Shown: positions 33,672 through 42,356, numbered from the stretch's first letter. The stretch is DNA of 64,000 bases from Bradyrhizobium sp. NP1 (GCF_030378205.1 NZ_CP127385.1:1211001-1275000); one strand, 5' to 3'. Numbers and translations: made by a program. The notes: generated from the letters alone by a model not told the origin.

Positions 33672-34052
33672 TCAGCCCTTGTCGATCTCGGCGAACACCT
33701 CGCGCGCGATGCGGAAGCTGTCGACGCCGGCCGGCACGCCGGCATAGATCGCGACCTGCATGAATATCTCGCGGATCTCGTCGCGCGTGACGCCGTTGGT
33801 CAGCGCGCCCTTGATATGGGCGCGCAGCTCATGCGGGCGATTCAGGATCGAGATCATCGCGAGGTTGAGCATGCTGCGGGTCTTGCGCGGCAGCTCCTCG
33901 CGGCCCCAGATCGCACCCCAGCAATATTCCGTCAGAAGCTCCTGGAACGGCTTGTTGAAGCTGTCGACGTTCTTCAGCGCATTGTTGACATAGGCCTCGC
34001 CCAGCACCGCCTTGCGGATTTCGAGCCCTTTGTCGTGCGTTTTCTGGTCCAT
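33672..34052 (-). CDS. pcaC: Carboxymuconolactone decarboxylase family protein (PcaC-like)
   Basis: The 126-residue all-helical protein matches gamma-carboxymuconolactone decarboxylase: LGEAYVNNALKNVDSFNKPFQELLTEYCWGAIWGREELPRKTRSMLNLAMISILNRPHELRAHIKGALTNGVTRDEIREIFMQVAIYAGVPAGVDSF, in order. There is no CxxC motif, so it is not an AhpD-type peroxidase. PcaC acts in protocatechuate breakdown, but no other pca gene is here, so a related decarboxylase role is possible. The start is the ATG at 34052. Confidence 0.8.
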   Translation of the reverse strand: MDQKTHDKGLEIRKAVLGEAYVNNALKNVDSFNKPFQELLTEYCWGAIWGREELPRKTRSMLNLAMISILNRPHELRAHIKGALTNGVTRDEIREIFMQVAIYAGVPAGVDSFRIAREVFAEIDKG

Positions 34053-34194
34053 GACGTTTCCCTAGGTGGTTGATGGGCGGAAACTACGAGGTCGCGGCGG
34101 CCTAGTCACGCCTTCGTGTTATGCACCGGAGAGGCCGGGTCCCCGTGCAGGCACGGGTGCCTCAGTGCTGCCGTTGTGCTAGGCTGTCCTGCCG

Positions 34195-36771
34195 GTGAAT
34201 TCGGAGATTTTGTTGAACGGCGCCAACCCCGACCCGCGCGACGAGGCCCGCAATGCCGACGCCCTCTCGCGGCTGAAACTGACGCAGGCTCTCAAGCGGG
34301 CGCGCTATGCGATCGCGTGGGAGGGCGTTTGGCCGCCGCTGGCGCGGTTGTTGACCGTCGTCGGCCTGTTCCTTGTGGTGTCCTGGGCCGGCCTCTGGCT
34401 CGCCCTGCCGTTCGCCGGCCGCGCGATCGGCTTCGGCCTGTTCGTGGTGCTGGCGCTGGCCGCGCTGTTCCCGCTGTATCGCTTCCGCTGGCCGAGCCGC
34501 GAGCAGGGCCTGAGCCGGCTCGACCGCGGCTCCGGCATTGCGCACCGCCCGGCCACCGCGCTCAGCGACACGCTGCAGTCGCAGGACCCGGTCGCGCAGG
34601 CGCTGTGGCAGGCGCAACGCGAGCGCACGCTCGCCTCGCTGAAACGGATCCGCGCCGGCCTGCCGTCGCCGCGGCTCGCCATCCATGACCCCTGGGCGTT
34701 GCGCGCGCTCGTGATGGTGATGCTGGTCGCGACCTATGTCGCCGCCGGCGACGAGCGCGCGATGCGGGTTGCGGCCGCCTTCGACTGGAACGGCATGCTG
34801 GCGCCGGCCAATATCCGCGTCGACGCCTGGGTCACCCCGCCGCTCTATACCGGCCGGCCGCCGATCATCCTCTCCGCCGCCAACAAGGAGGCCGCGCTCC
34901 CGGCGTCCGGGCCGCTGCCGGTGCCGGCCGGCTCGACCCTGATCGTGCGCTCGAGCGGCGGCACGCTCGACGTCGTGACCGGTGGCGGCATCACCGAGGC
35001 GGCCGCGGCCGAGCAGGCGCCGAAGGGGACCAACGAGCGGCATTTCACCATCGCCGGCGACGGCACGGTTCACGTCCGCGCGCCCTCCGGCCAGCCGCAA
35101 TGGCGCTTTGCCGCCACGCCCGACCGGACGCCGACCATCGCGCTCGCCAAGGATCCGGAACGCCAGGCCAGGGGCGCGCTGCAATTGTCCTACAAGATCG
35201 AGGACGATTACGGCGTCACCGAAGCGCAGGCGCATTTCGCCGCCCGCTCCGCCGAGGCCGCGAAGGATGCGCGGGAGCCGCGGCCGCTGTTCGCCCCGCC
35301 GCAATTTGCGCTGGTCTTGCCCAATGCCCGGACGCGCAGCGGCGTCGGCCAGACCGTGAAGGATCTGAGCGAGGACCCTTACGCCGGGGCCGATGTCACC
35401 TTGACGCTGACGGCGAAGGACGAAGCCGGCAATGAGGGCAAGAGCGAGCCGTTCACCATGCGCCTGCCGGAGCGGCTGTTCGCCAAGCCGCTGGCGCGTG
35501 CGCTGATCGAGCAGCGGCGTATCCTCGCGCTCGACGCCAACAGGAATTCCGACGTGTTCGCGGCGCTCGAGGCGCTGATGATCGCGCCGGAATTGTTCAT
35601 GCCGGAACAGACCGGGCACTATCTCGGGCTCTACAACATCGCCCGCGAGCTCGAGGCGGCCCATACCGACGACGGCTTGCGCGAGGTGGTCGCGAGCCTC
35701 TGGGCGCTCGCCGTGACCATCGAGGATGGCAACATCACCGATGTCGACAAGGCGCTGCGCGCCGCGCAGGACGCGCTCAAGCAGGCGCTGGAACGCGGCG
35801 CCAGCGATGAGGAGATCAAGAAGCTCACCCAGGATCTGCGCGCGGCGCTGGACAATTACATGCGCCAGCTTGTCGAGCAGTTCCGCAACAATCCGCAGGC
35901 TTTGGCGCGTCCGCTCGATCCCAACACGAGGATCATGCGCCAGCAGGACCTCAACAACATGATCGAGCGCATGGAGCGGCTGTCGCGCTCCGGCGACAAG
36001 GAGGGCGCGCGGCAACTGCTCGACCAGTTGCAGCAGATGCTGGAGAACCTGCAGATGGCCCAGCCCGGCCAGGGCGCCGACGACGACATGGAGCAGGCGC
36101 TCAATGAGCTCGGCGACATGATCCGCAAGCAGCAGCAGTTGCGCGACCGCACCTTCAAGCAGGGTCAGGATTCGCGGCGCGACCGCTTGCGCGGCAAGCA
36201 GGGCGACCAGGGCATGGGCGACCTGCAGCAGGACCAGCAGGGGCTGCGCGACCGGCTGAAGAAGCTGCAGGAGGAGCTGGCCCGGCGCGGCATGGCGCCC
36301 GGCCAGCGCGGCGAGAAGGGTCAGCGCGGCCAGCAGGGCGAACAGGGCCAGCAAGGCGAGCAGGATGATGGCGACGGGCTCGGCGAGGCCGACAACGCCA
36401 TGGGCGACGCTTCGGGCCGGCTCGGCGAGGGCAATGCCGATGCCGCCGTCGAATCGCAGGGCAAGGCGCTGGAGGCGCTGCGCAAGGGCCAGCAGAGCCT
36501 GGCCGATGCCATGCAGCAGGGCGACGGCGACGGTCAGGACGGCCCCGGCAACCGGGTCGGCCGCCAGCAGAGCGGCGGCAACCAGACCGATCCCTTGGGA
36601 CGGCCGCTGCACGGCCGCGAATTCGGCGACGACTACACGGTGAAGATTCCGGGCGAGATCGACGTGCAGCGGGTGCGCCGCATCCTCGAGGAACTCCGCC
36701 GCCGCCTGGCCGATCCGGCGCGGCCGCAGATCGAGCTCGACTACATCGAGCGGCTGCTGAAGGATTATTGA
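34195..36771 (+). CDS. TIGR02302-family (DUF4175) large membrane protein
   Basis: The 858-residue protein has two N-terminal helices (about 50-90, LLTVVGLFLVVSWAGLWLALPF and GFGLFVVLALAALFPLY) and a third near 170 (ALRALVMVMLVATYVAAGDERA). A long periplasmic part follows with WVTPPLYTGRPPIIL. The C-terminal third, from about 620, is very rich in Gln, Gly and Asp (GQGADDDMEQALNELGDM ... QRGQQGEQGQQGEQDDGDG). It ends DDYTVKIPGEIDVQRVRRILEELRRRLADPARPQIELDYIERLLKDY, the family's conserved close. It is common in alphaproteobacteria with no known role; envelope function is likely. GTG 34195 is the start used; TTG 34213 is an alternative. Confidence 0.87.
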   Translation: MNSEILLNGANPDPRDEARNADALSRLKLTQALKRARYAIAWEGVWPPLARLLTVVGLFLVVSWAGLWLALPFAGRAIGFGLFVVLALAALFPLYRFRWPSREQGLSRLDRGSGIAHRPATALSDTLQSQDPVAQALWQAQRERTLASLKRIRAGLPSPRLAIHDPWALRALVMVMLVATYVAAGDERAMRVAAAFDWNGMLAPANIRVDAWVTPPLYTGRPPIILSAANKEAALPASGPLPVPAGSTLIVRSSGGTLDVVTGGGITEAAAAEQAPKGTNERHFTIAGDGTVHVRAPSGQPQWRFAATPDRTPTIALAKDPERQARGALQLSYKIEDDYGVTEAQAHFAARSAEAAKDAREPRPLFAPPQFALVLPNARTRSGVGQTVKDLSEDPYAGADVTLTLTAKDEAGNEGKSEPFTMRLPERLFAKPLARALIEQRRILALDANRNSDVFAALEALMIAPELFMPEQTGHYLGLYNIARELEAAHTDDGLREVVASLWALAVTIEDGNITDVDKALRAAQDALKQALERGASDEEIKKLTQDLRAALDNYMRQLVEQFRNNPQALARPLDPNTRIMRQQDLNNMIERMERLSRSGDKEGARQLLDQLQQMLENLQMAQPGQGADDDMEQALNELGDMIRKQQQLRDRTFKQGQDSRRDRLRGKQGDQGMGDLQQDQQGLRDRLKKLQEELARRGMAPGQRGEKGQRGQQGEQGQQGEQDDGDGLGEADNAMGDASGRLGEGNADAAVESQGKALEALRKGQQSLADAMQQGDGDGQDGPGNRVGRQQSGGNQTDPLGRPLHGREFGDDYTVKIPGEIDVQRVRRILEELRRRLADPARPQIELDYIERLLKDY

Positions 36772-36794
36772 GCGCTTCCTGCGCTCTCAGGCTG

Positions 36795-36895
36795 TGGTCG
36801 CCCGGGCTTGACCGGGCGACCCGGTATTCCAGAAGCACCGACGATCGAATCGAAACGCCACGGCGTACTGGATGCCCCTCCTTCGCGGGGCATGA
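36795..36895. repeat. REP-type palindrome with conserved flank
   Basis: GTCGCCCGG at 36795-36803 pairs with CCGGGCGAC at 36810-36818. It is followed by a CGGTATTCCAG ... TACTGGATGCCCC flank and GCCCC/GGGGC pairs, the usual Bradyrhizobium composite repeat. It lies between the convergent TIGR02302 and cpdR genes and may end both transcripts. Confidence 0.65.
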
Positions 36896-36921
36896 GCAGG
36901 CTTGAAGGTCCACGCAATCCG

Positions 36922-37296
36922 TTAGCTGTTCCGCGACGCCAGCGCGTCCGCAACGGCGGTACGGATGTCCGCCACCGAGAACGGCTTGGTGATCACGTCA
37001 TGCGCGATCGCCTGAAGGTTGGACGCGCGCTCGCGCTGGTCGGCATAGCCGGTCATCAGGAGGATCGTCAGCCTGGGAAAGTCGCGCGCCGCGGACAGCG
37101 CGAGCGCGATCCCGTCCATCACGGGCATCTGGATGTCGGTGAGCAGCAGCTCGAAGGCGCCCTCTTCGCGGATCAGGATGTCCAGCGCCTCGGCGCCGTC
37201 CTGCGCGGTGACGGTTTCGTGGCCGTCCATCGCGATCGCGCGCGCGACCAGCAGGCGCATCGGCTCCTCGTCGTCGGTGATCAGGACCCGCGCCAC
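36922..37296 (-). CDS. cpdR: Single-domain response regulator CpdR
   Basis: The 124-residue receiver-only protein has acidic pocket D8/D9 (LITDDEE), the phosphoacceptor D54 (LLLTDIQMPVMDG), the Thr in LLMTGYADQRER, and Lys in HDVITKPFSVADIR. Length and sequence match CpdR, which in Caulobacter, when unphosphorylated, localises ClpXP and primes cell-cycle protein degradation. It begins with GTG. It lies seven bases after the zinc-ribbon gene, and both are divergent from ftsEX, a conserved neighbourhood in this group. Phosphorylation by the CckA-ChpT relay is known for the family, not shown here. Confidence 0.88.
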   Translation of the reverse strand: MARVLITDDEEPMRLLVARAIAMDGHETVTAQDGAEALDILIREEGAFELLLTDIQMPVMDGIALALSAARDFPRLTILLMTGYADQRERASNLQAIAHDVITKPFSVADIRTAVADALASRNS

Positions 37297-37303
37297 GGCG
37301 GCC

Positions 37304-38119
37304 TCACGCGCTGTTGCCGGCGAGGTCGCGCCGGTTGAAGAAGCGGATGTCGATGTTGCGCCCCTCGGGCGGCGGAGAGGCGAGGCGCGACTTGAACAGG
37401 GCGCGCTCGCCGGGTTTCAGCACGGTCTGGTCGAGTACGGCGTTCCAGGCATAGATTTCGGCGCCCTGCGCGTCCCGCACCGAGAAGCGCAGCCGCGGCA
37501 GTTCCACCGCCTTGCGGGTCTGGCCGACAATCACCCCCTCGATCACCAGCACCGGCTTGCCTTCGACGGTCTCGGTTGTGATCCTGACGTCCTTGAATAC
37601 GACGCCGCGAAGGTTCACATCGAGCCCGACCATCCGGTAGAAGGAGGCGGTCTGCGGCAGGAGGCGGACGACGTCGGCGCGCCAGACGATCAGCGCGACG
37701 ACCAGCGCAGCCATGCCGGCGCAGGCGGTCGGCAGGCCGATATTGGGCGTCAGCCACGAGAAAAGGCCTGAAAGGCGCAGGCGGCGCCGGCGGGGTGAGC
37801 CTGGTATGCCCTGCCAGTCGTCCTCGGCGTCACGGGTTGCCGCGGAGGGCCAGTCGGCCGCAATGGAGGGGCTGTCGATCACCGGCGCCTCGGGCTCGGG
37901 CTCGTCGCGGGTATGGGTGTCCCAGCCCGGCGCCGACACGCCCGTCGTCGGCTCGCCGGCTTCCGCCAGGGCAGGTTCCGGGGCCGGCTCGATTGCATCT
38001 TCCGGCCGCGCCAGCCAGACCTCCTTGCAGCGGGAGCAGCGGACAGTCCGCCCCTCCGCGCCGAGAGTAGCCGGGTTGATCGCATAGGAAGTCGTGCAAT
38101 GAGGGCAAACGATGTGCAT
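37304..38119 (-). CDS. MJ0042-type zinc-ribbon and DUF3426-like membrane protein
   Basis: The 271-residue protein opens with MHIVCPHCTTSYAINPATLGAEGRTVRCSRCKEVWLA, a zinc ribbon with CxxC at 5-8 and CxxC near 29-32. A disordered acidic/proline stretch follows, then one membrane helix (near 133-150, ACAGMAALVVALIVW), then a domain of about 115 residues resembling DUF3426. That domain contains VNLRGVVFKDVRITTETVEGKPVLVIEGVIVGQTRKAVELPRLRF and PGERALFKSRLASPP. The role is unknown; the ribbon lies in the cytoplasm and the C-terminal domain outside. It is co-transcribed with cpdR. Confidence 0.85.
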   Translation of the reverse strand: MHIVCPHCTTSYAINPATLGAEGRTVRCSRCKEVWLARPEDAIEPAPEPALAEAGEPTTGVSAPGWDTHTRDEPEPEAPVIDSPSIAADWPSAATRDAEDDWQGIPGSPRRRRLRLSGLFSWLTPNIGLPTACAGMAALVVALIVWRADVVRLLPQTASFYRMVGLDVNLRGVVFKDVRITTETVEGKPVLVIEGVIVGQTRKAVELPRLRFSVRDAQGAEIYAWNAVLDQTVLKPGERALFKSRLASPPPEGRNIDIRFFNRRDLAGNSA

Positions 38120-38146
38120 GGAGCCTGTTCTCCACCAATGAGGCGA

Positions 38147-38312
38147 CTGGTGTCCGCTACCGGCGCTTGTATCCCTTTGCAGCGGGCGCTTTTACAAGCG
38201 TCGGGAGCAGAGGGACACCAGCAACTCTATGATTCCAGTGAGGCTTTGGATTTGACGTCCCTACGGATGACCCGCCGCGATGCCGATAGGAACGTCAAAT
38301 TCGCCACACCGG
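38147..38312 (+). repeat. Double-hairpin intergenic element, copy D
   Basis: Hairpin 1: 38147-38155 with 38213-38221 (9 bp, perfect) and 38156-38171 with 38193-38208 (16 bp, two mismatches), with a purine bulge on the 3' arm. The linker CAACTCTATGAT is at 38222-38233. Hairpin 2: GTGAGGC near 38238-38244 with GCCACAC near 38303-38309 (one mismatch), a TTT bulge at 38245-38247, and GGATTTGACGT with ACGTCAAATTC. The stem sequences differ from copies A-C, but bulges and linker are kept. It lies in the divergent zinc-ribbon/ftsE gap. Confidence 0.88.
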
Positions 38313-38445
38313 TCAAAAACCGGCAAACGCAATGCTACAAGCCGACCGTTAACGAATCGGAAACCATAACCGACGCAAAACCGGTGAGGTTTCCGGCCGC
38401 CGGGTCACGCGCACCGGCCGCCCCACGCCTCGAACGGAGCTGACC

Positions 38446-39105
38446 TTGGTCCGGTTCGAAAATGTCGGATTGCGTTACGGGCTCGGCCCGGAGATTTTGC
38501 GCGACCTCTCCTTCGAGATCCCCGCCCACTCCTTCCAGTTCCTCACCGGCCCGTCCGGCGCCGGCAAGACCTCGCTCTTGAAACTGCTGTTCCTGTCGCT
38601 GCGGCCGACGCGGGGGCTGGTCAACCTGTTCGGCAACGACGTGTCGCTGCTCGGCAAGGACGAGATCGCCGACCTGCGCAAGCGGATCGGCATCGTGCTG
38701 CAGGATTTCCGCCTGCTCGACCACATGACGACCTACGAGAACGTGGCGCTGCCGTTCCGCGTGATCGGCCGGGACGAATCGAGCTACCGCAAGGAGGTCA
38801 TCGACCTCCTGAAGTGGGTCGGGCTCGGCGAGCGCATGGATGCGCTGCCGCCGATCCTGTCCGGCGGCGAGAAGCAGCGCGCCGCGATCGCGCGCGCGGT
38901 GATTTCGCGCCCGCAATTGCTGCTGGCGGACGAGCCGACCGGCAATGTCGATCCGACGCTCGGGCGGCGGCTGCTGCGGCTGTTCATCGAGCTCAACAAG
39001 CTGGGCACCGCGGTGATCATCGCGACCCACGACATCACGCTGATGGACCAGTACGACGCAAGGCGGCTGGTGCTGCATCAGGGACGGCTGCACATCTATG
39101 AATAG
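38446..39105 (+). CDS. ftsE: Cell division ATP-binding protein FtsE
   Basis: The 219-residue ABC ATPase works with FtsX at the division site to control peptidoglycan hydrolases. Walker A is GPSGAGKTSLLKLL (about 38-45), the Q loop QDFRLLDHMTTYENVALPFRV, the signature LSGGEKQRAAIARAV, and Walker B LLLADEPTGNVDP. The start is TTG at 38446, supported by GGAG at good spacing; no ATG alternative matches. The last eight bases overlap ftsX. Upstream lies double-hairpin copy D, which would be within the 5' leader if the promoter is further up. Confidence 0.94.
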   Translation: MVRFENVGLRYGLGPEILRDLSFEIPAHSFQFLTGPSGAGKTSLLKLLFLSLRPTRGLVNLFGNDVSLLGKDEIADLRKRIGIVLQDFRLLDHMTTYENVALPFRVIGRDESSYRKEVIDLLKWVGLGERMDALPPILSGGEKQRAAIARAVISRPQLLLADEPTGNVDPTLGRRLLRLFIELNKLGTAVIIATHDITLMDQYDARRLVLHQGRLHIYE

Positions 39106-40066
39106 GAACGAGACACGGCGTCCCCTGGTCGACCTCGGACATGAACGTCCGCAGGTGCCGGTGCGCGCCCGCAACCTGTCGCCGATCGTGCCGCGTGCCT
39201 CGATCGCGGGCCGCGCGCTGGTCGCGGTGGTCGCGATCATGACCTTCCTGGCGTCGGTCACGACCGGCACCGTGCTGCTGGTGAGCGCCTCGGCCGCCGA
39301 ATGGCAGTCCGATGTCGCAAGCGAGATCACGATCCAGGTCCGTCCGCAGGCCGGGCGCGACATCGAGCGCGACGTGGCTGCCGCGAGCGCCGCGATGCGC
39401 GGCCAGTCGGGGATCGTCGAGGTCAAGCCCTTCACCAGGGAGGAGTCGGCGAAGCTGCTGGAGCCGTGGCTCGGCAGCGGCCTGTCGCTCGACGACCTGC
39501 CGGTGCCGCGGGTGATCATCGCCCGGGTGCAGCCCGGCACCCCGCTCGACCTCGTGGCCCTGCGGGCGCGCCTGGCGCAGGCCGCGCCCACCGCCAGCGT
39601 TGACGATCACCGCGCCTGGATCGAGCGGATGCGCTCGATGACGGGCGCGACCTTCGCGGCCGGCCTCGGCATCCTGGCCCTCGTCATCGTCGCCACCATC
39701 ATCTCGGTGTCGTTCGCCACCCGCGGCGCGATGGCGGCGAACCGCCCGATCGTCGAAGTCCTGCATTTCGTCGGCGCCGGCGACCGCTACATCGCCGACC
39801 GGTTCTTCTGGCACTTCCTCCGCCTGGGGCTGGAGGGGGGCCTGATCGGCGGCGGCTTCGCGATGCTGTGTTTCGGCTTTTCGGAATCGATCGCCACCTG
39901 GTTTTCAGGCACCCCGATCGGGGATCAGTTCGCCGCGCTGTTGGGGACATTCTCGCTGCGGCCTTCCGGCTATCTGGTGCTGGCGATCCAGGCCGTGTTG
40001 ATTGGCGCGATCACCGCCTGGGCGTCGCGGCGGACGCTGTTCGCCACCCTCGACGAGATCGAATGA
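39098..40066 (+). CDS. ftsX: Cell division protein FtsX
   Basis: The 322-residue inner-membrane partner of FtsE has a cytoplasmic N-tail (about 1-45), a first helix (AGRALVAVVAIMTFLASVTTGTVLLV), and a periplasmic loop (ECD, about 72-190, with QAGRDIERDVAAASAAMRGQSGIVEVKPFTREES). Three more helices follow, including LGILALVIVATIISVSFATRG and LVLAIQAVLIGAITAWASRR. The ATG overlaps the ftsE stop region by eight bases, so translation is coupled. The following YdcF and acyltransferase genes complete the usual alphaproteobacterial ftsEX run. Confidence 0.93.
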   Translation: MNRNETRRPLVDLGHERPQVPVRARNLSPIVPRASIAGRALVAVVAIMTFLASVTTGTVLLVSASAAEWQSDVASEITIQVRPQAGRDIERDVAAASAAMRGQSGIVEVKPFTREESAKLLEPWLGSGLSLDDLPVPRVIIARVQPGTPLDLVALRARLAQAAPTASVDDHRAWIERMRSMTGATFAAGLGILALVIVATIISVSFATRGAMAANRPIVEVLHFVGAGDRYIADRFFWHFLRLGLEGGLIGGGFAMLCFGFSESIATWFSGTPIGDQFAALLGTFSLRPSGYLVLAIQAVLIGAITAWASRRTLFATLDEIE

Positions 40067-40164
40067 CCGGCCGGACCGGACCATATGGCGCGGCCCGAGT
40101 GATTCCACTTGGCCGTAAAACCCTTTAGAATTGCACCGGGGAAGGGATCATCAGCAGCCGTCGC

Positions 40165-40881
40165 ATGGGTCAGCGGGCCGACAATATCTCGCCGAAGGCG
40201 CCAGCACGTCCGCTTGGCGGTATCGTGCGCGCGGGCGTCGTGACGGCGCTCGCGATCGCTTTCGTCGCGGCGTCGGTTGGCTTTGTCTACTTCCTGTCGC
40301 AGCTTCGCGGCGCCGAAACCGCGCCCGAGCGCCAGGCCGACGGCATCGTGGTGCTGACCGGCGGCTCCTCGCGCATCTCGGATGCGATGGAATTGCTGGC
40401 GGCCGGCTACGGCAAGCGGCTTCTGATCTCGGGGGTGCACCCGACCAACGACGCCAACGACATCTCCCGTTCGCTGCCGGACAGCCAGCTGCTGATGGGG
40501 TGCTGCGTCGACCTCGACCACTCCGCCGTCAACACCCGCAGCAATGCCGCGGAAACCAGGCGCTGGGCGCGCGAGCGCGGGTTCAAGTCGCTGATCGTGG
40601 TCACCTCAAACTACCACATGCCGCGCGCGATCGTCGAATTGGCGCACGCCATGCCGGAAATCGAGCTTATCCCGTTCGCGGTGGTCGGCGAAAAATGGCG
40701 TGACGAACCCTGGTGGACGAGTGGCGCGACCTTGCGCCTGCTGCTGTCGGAATACGTCAAATATGTCGCCGCCGAGTTGCGGGTGCGGCTGGCCGATCTC
40801 GGCCTCGATTTGACGCCCGAACTGCCGGACCAGCCGGGCGGCGCGTCGCCGCGCCGGCCGGCGACCGCCCAGGCCAACTGA
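40165..40881 (+). CDS. YdcF/ElyC/SanA-family (DUF218) membrane protein
   Basis: The 238-residue protein has one N-terminal membrane helix (about 21-46, GVVTALAIAFVAASVGFVYFLSQL) and a DUF218 domain: ADGIVVLTGGSSRISDAMELLAAGYGKRLLISGVH, ARERGFKSLIVVTSNYHMPRAIVELAHAMP. The conserved Asn/Arg (NTRSNAAETRRWA) and the TSNYHMPRA motif are intact. ElyC in E. coli affects peptidoglycan and lipid-carrier supply, so an envelope role fits the ftsEX and acyltransferase neighbours. The ATG is at 40165; a ribosome site is not obvious. Confidence 0.86.
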   Translation: MGQRADNISPKAPARPLGGIVRAGVVTALAIAFVAASVGFVYFLSQLRGAETAPERQADGIVVLTGGSSRISDAMELLAAGYGKRLLISGVHPTNDANDISRSLPDSQLLMGCCVDLDHSAVNTRSNAAETRRWARERGFKSLIVVTSNYHMPRAIVELAHAMPEIELIPFAVVGEKWRDEPWWTSGATLRLLLSEYVKYVAAELRVRLADLGLDLTPELPDQPGGASPRRPATAQAN

Positions 40882-40892
40882 TCGGATCTTCG

Positions 40893-41660
40893 ATGGCTTC
40901 GATTTTTCTGCGCTCGCTCGTCTTCAACGTGGCGTTCTATGTCGTGCTGGTGGCGCTGATCATCATCGCGCTGCCGACGCTCGTGATGCCGCTGCCGGCG
41001 CTGCTTACGGTCGCGCACTGGTGGGCGAGTGCCAGCATCTTCCTGATGCGCGTAATCTGCAACATCAAGGTGGAGTTCCGCGGCGTCGAGAAGATTCCCA
41101 AGGGTCCGCTGATCGTCGCCTCCAAGCACCAGTCGATGTGGGAAACCTTCGCGCTGCTGCCTTTCTTCGAGCGTCCGATCTTCATCCTCAAGCGCGAGCT
41201 GACCTGGATTCCGGTGTTCGGCCTGTTCCTGATCAAGGCGGACATGATCGCGATCAATCGCGCGGCGGGAGCGCGAGCATTGATGCGGATGGCGCGGCGC
41301 GCCGGCGAAGTGGTTCGCCGCGGCCGCCAGCTCGTGATCTTCCCCGAGGGCACGCGCACCCCGGTCGGCGCGCCGCCGCACTACAAGAGCGGGGTCGGCC
41401 TGATCTATGTCGATTGCGGCGTGGCCTGCCTGCCGGTCGCGCTCAATTCCGGGCTGTTCTGGCCGCGCCGCACCTTCATGCGCTATCCCGGCACGCTGGT
41501 GGTCGAATTCCTCGATCCGCTGCCGGCCGGCCTGTCGCGCGACGAATTCCTGCGCCGCACCCGCGAGGCGATCGAGAGCGCGACCGCGCGGCTGGTCGAG
41601 GCCGGCCGCCTCGAGCAGGCGAAGCTGTTCGGCCGCGCCGATGGTTCGGCCGAAGCATAG
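40893..41660 (+). CDS. Lysophospholipid acyltransferase (PlsC-like)
   Basis: The 255-residue protein has an N-terminal membrane helix (about 8-32) and a 1-acylglycerol-3-phosphate acyltransferase domain. The catalytic motif is normally HxxxxD; here it reads HQSMWE (H79, E84), so the acidic residue is glutamate. Other motifs are standard: INRAAGARALMRM, IFPEGTRTPVG and the later CLPVALNSGLFWPR (PVxxNSG) stretch. The ATG is at 40893, 11 bases after the YdcF gene. It likely makes phosphatidic acid or a related lipid at the cytoplasmic face. Confidence 0.86.
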   Translation: MASIFLRSLVFNVAFYVVLVALIIIALPTLVMPLPALLTVAHWWASASIFLMRVICNIKVEFRGVEKIPKGPLIVASKHQSMWETFALLPFFERPIFILKRELTWIPVFGLFLIKADMIAINRAAGARALMRMARRAGEVVRRGRQLVIFPEGTRTPVGAPPHYKSGVGLIYVDCGVACLPVALNSGLFWPRRTFMRYPGTLVVEFLDPLPAGLSRDEFLRRTREAIESATARLVEAGRLEQAKLFGRADGSAEA

Positions 41661-41673
41661 GCATGATGCCCGA

Positions 41674-42282
41674 CTAGGCTTCGGCGCTCGTTTCCGGTGG
41701 AGCGCCGTGCAGCGAGTGCGCGTCGTCATGCAGCATCAGCGAGAGCTGATGCAACTGTCCGTCGCGAAAACCCTGCGCCTCGATCGAGCGCACCGTCGAC
41801 AGCACGTAGTCGCGGTTGTTGCCGGAGCGGCCGTGGCCCTGCCGCACCAGGCGGAGCTGCTCGGCGAGCGAAAGCCGCCCGGCATACTGCACATGGCCGC
41901 GGTCGACCACGTAAGCGAGCGCGCTGACGCGTCGTCGCGCGTCGTCCTCGAGCCACACCGAGCGCATCACCTCGCGATAGACGTTGGTCGTCTGCTCGCG
42001 GCTGCGCAGGTAGTCGATGGTATGGGCGCGCCGCGCGGCCGCGACGCGGAAGGCGATGCCACGGCAGGCGCCGCCGCGATCGAGCCCGAGCACCAGCCCC
42101 GGCTTTTCCGGCGTGCCGCGATGGTCGAAGGAATAGACGCAGAGCGCGCGATGCTCGCCGATCAGCCGCGCCGGCACCTGCTCGATGAAGGCGAAGCCGG
42201 GCTTCCACATCAGCGAGCCGTAGCCGAACACCCAGAGATCGCCGTGGTCGGATTCGGTATCGGGAGGGAGGGTCAGGGGCAT
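41674..42282 (-). CDS. ChaC-type gamma-glutamylcyclotransferase
   Basis: The 202-residue protein is taken from the ATG at 42282 because homology begins with DLWVFGYGSLMWKPGF; the longer frame enters a hairpin element upstream. The family breaks glutathione into 5-oxoproline and Cys-Gly. The VFGYGSLMW substrate loop and the CRGIAFRV stretch are present, together with the later TNVYREVMRSVW...SALAYVVDRGHVQYAG region and SGNNRDYVLSTVRSIEAQG. It converges with the acyltransferase gene, leaving 13 bases between stops. Confidence 0.88.
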   Translation of the reverse strand: MPLTLPPDTESDHGDLWVFGYGSLMWKPGFAFIEQVPARLIGEHRALCVYSFDHRGTPEKPGLVLGLDRGGACRGIAFRVAAARRAHTIDYLRSREQTTNVYREVMRSVWLEDDARRRVSALAYVVDRGHVQYAGRLSLAEQLRLVRQGHGRSGNNRDYVLSTVRSIEAQGFRDGQLHQLSLMLHDDAHSLHGAPPETSAEA

Positions 42283-42356
42283 TTTGTGCAGGCTTAGCAG
42301 GGTTTGGCGGAGGATGAAAATCCGGTAACTTGATTGCGCCGTCACCGTCCCCTTTA

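Noticed and set aside
34162..36612. 816-codon minus-strand frame opposite the TIGR02302 gene
   Set aside because: Shadow of the conserved plus-strand gene; low-complexity Leu/Ala/Gln composition and no recognisable motif.
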